Shown here piece after piece: positions 63,309 through 64,000 of a DNA stretch of 64,000 nucleotides (positions are counted from its first letter, which is position 1; the number at the start of each line of letters is the position of its first letter). The translations under genes were made by a program, and so were the position numbers. The stretch lies in assembly GCF_030503675.1 (NCBI RefSeq), contig NZ_CP129964.1:3100001-3164000 (forward strand), written 5' to 3'. Source of the DNA: Lutimonas zeaxanthinifaciens (GTDB taxonomy: Bacteria; Bacteroidota; Bacteroidia; Flavobacteriales; Flavobacteriaceae). The notes below the pieces were generated by a model. The model saw nothing but the letters and a program-made list of their open reading frames with translations, was not told where the DNA came from and made no database searches.

Positions 63309-63827
63309 ATGAAGACAAGTCTTATTTTTATAACGTGCATAGCATTTTTTTTGAGCCCGTTCTATAATTATGGTCAGCGAGAGAAAAAACGGAATTATAA
63401 AATCTGGATTGAATCAAATGTAAAGGAAATTAAATATAAAGGAAGATTGATCAAATTAAAAGACAGTTCCATTGTAATCAGTTTCTTGGAAGACAAAGTT
63501 TTGGAAATTCCGGTAAAGGAAATAGATAAACTAAAGTTTCGAAGGAAAGGATCGATTGGAATGGGCGCCGGCGTAGGTGCCGCCACAGGAATCGTTGTAG
63601 GAATTATTTCAGGACTGGCTGATGGTGACGATCCCCCTCCGGAATATTTCTTTGATTTCTCATATACGGCAGAGGAAAAAGCAGGTGGAGCAGCGGTTTC
63701 ATTAGGAATATTAGGAGCCGCAACCGGTTCTGTTATTGGTTCATTGAAAAAGAAATTTAAAATAAACGGCGTTCAGGAGAATTACAACAGATTAAGGCCT
63801 GAACTGATCAAATATCAATCTGATTGA
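63309..63827 (+). CDS. Secreted protein with glycine-zipper-like segments
   Basis: A 172-residue protein with a signal peptide (1-22, ending FYNYGQ). A strand-rich part (YKIWIESNVKEIKYKGRL) is followed by two glycine/alanine-rich membrane-like stretches (SIGMGAGVGAATGIVVGIIS and GAAVSLGILGAATGSVIG), resembling glycine zippers. Such segments insert into or pack within membranes. A TACATTTG -7 element lies at 63271-63278 upstream. The function is unknown. Confidence 0.7.
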   Translation: MKTSLIFITCIAFFLSPFYNYGQREKKRNYKIWIESNVKEIKYKGRLIKLKDSSIVISFLEDKVLEIPVKEIDKLKFRRKGSIGMGAGVGAATGIVVGIISGLADGDDPPPEYFFDFSYTAEEKAGGAAVSLGILGAATGSVIGSLKKKFKINGVQENYNRLRPELIKYQSD

Positions 63828-63903
63828 TTCCATGAAGTTGCTCAAACAAATTGATACAAAAAGAATGACCCCATTTCATTTCCCTAAAAAAATATCTAAA
63901 TCT

Positions 63904-64000
63904 ATGAAGCACAAGTTTCTTATTGCATTATTCCTTGCGCCATTAATTCAAGTATTTTCCCAGGAAAGGCTGGATATTCTGACCCTCTCTGGACGTTATG
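63904..64000 (+). CDS. Partial secreted protein running off the window end
   Basis: The first 32 residues show a signal peptide (MKHKFLIALFLAPLIQVFSQ) followed by ERLDILTLSGRY. An in-frame ATG at 63832 would add 24 residues before the signal peptide and is less likely. The frame stays open to the window end. The protein type cannot be named. Confidence 0.6.
   Translation, partial: MKHKFLIALFLAPLIQVFSQERLDILTLSGRY

Noticed and set aside
1-64000. CRISPR arrays, phage genes, transposases, integrons, tRNA or rRNA genes
   Set aside because: None was seen on reading the window; no repeat-spacer pattern, no recombinase or transposase motif and no rRNA-like stretch. A tRNA scan was not possible by eye, so a missed tRNA cannot be fully excluded.

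Overview
The window looks like chromosomal DNA from a member of the Flavobacteriia (phylum Bacteroidota), probably marine. The evidence is AT-rich sequence, a promoter of the Bacteroidetes type (TTTG, 19 bp, TAnnTTTG) at 6214-6244, few Shine-Dalgarno sequences, many short signal peptides ending in SQ or AQ, lipoproteins of the C-S-D-D type, a 1365-residue hybrid two-component regulator, an OMP_b-brl_3 outer-membrane receptor, and DUF6090, DUF6624, DUF2807 and DUF547 family proteins. No genus is assigned. I saw no rRNA, tRNA, CRISPR array, phage, transposase or replication origin.

Layout. 1-7.2 kb: a partial winged-helix-like protein, a YpfJ-type zinc peptidase, an AsmA-like protein, a YdjC-type deacetylase flanked by two small secreted proteins that look alike, and an SDR dehydrogenase. 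7.3-23.3 kb: two PD40-SPOR paralogues bracket ftsH with a coiled-coil partner, a DUF547 protein, a lipoprotein-radical SAM pair, an SGNH hydrolase with a TPR tail, a hybrid two-component regulator and a small lipoprotein. 23.5-30.2 kb: a molybdenum hydroxylase locus with one [2Fe-2S] subunit, two tandem catalytic subunits, a secreted NTF2-like protein and a divergent AraC regulator. 30.2-35.7 kb: a GT4 glycosyltransferase and a 1397-residue protein joining a glycosyltransferase-like N-terminus to a phosphodiester glycosidase (NAGPA) C-terminus. 35.9-39.1 kb: a soluble molybdopterin oxidoreductase divergent from a tandem Usp protein. 39.2-49.9 kb: a DUF6624 protein, a TolB-N/TPR protein divergent from DUF6090 and amidotransferase genes, an S9 peptidase, a class V aminotransferase-fold protein and a propeller lipoprotein. 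50.0-51.9 kb: DUF2391, DUF2784 and a PPSR-type kinase/pyrophosphorylase. 51.9-64 kb: a DUF2807 lipoprotein, a TonB-type outer-membrane receptor divergent from a LytS/LytTR pair, an APC permease, an exported Gfo/Idh/MocA oxidoreductase, a membrane AraC regulator and small secreted proteins.

How parts may work together. Reading the intergenic regions by eye turned up CRP/FNR-type palindromes (TTGA-N6-TCAA) at three places: two in tandem, 22 bp apart, before ftsH; a perfect TTGAT-N4-ATCAA between the lipoprotein-radical SAM pair and the SGNH gene; and a one-mismatch copy between the molybdopterin oxidoreductase and the Usp gene. This suggests one regulon that responds to oxygen, redox or starvation, although no CRP/FNR regulator lies in the window. 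Repeated palindromic boxes between the outer-membrane receptor and the LytS/LytTR genes suggest local control there. The best candidates for an undescribed system are the glycosyltransferase-NAGPA fusion with its GT4 partner and the lipoprotein-radical SAM pair. Functions are read from motifs and family resemblance; no search was run.
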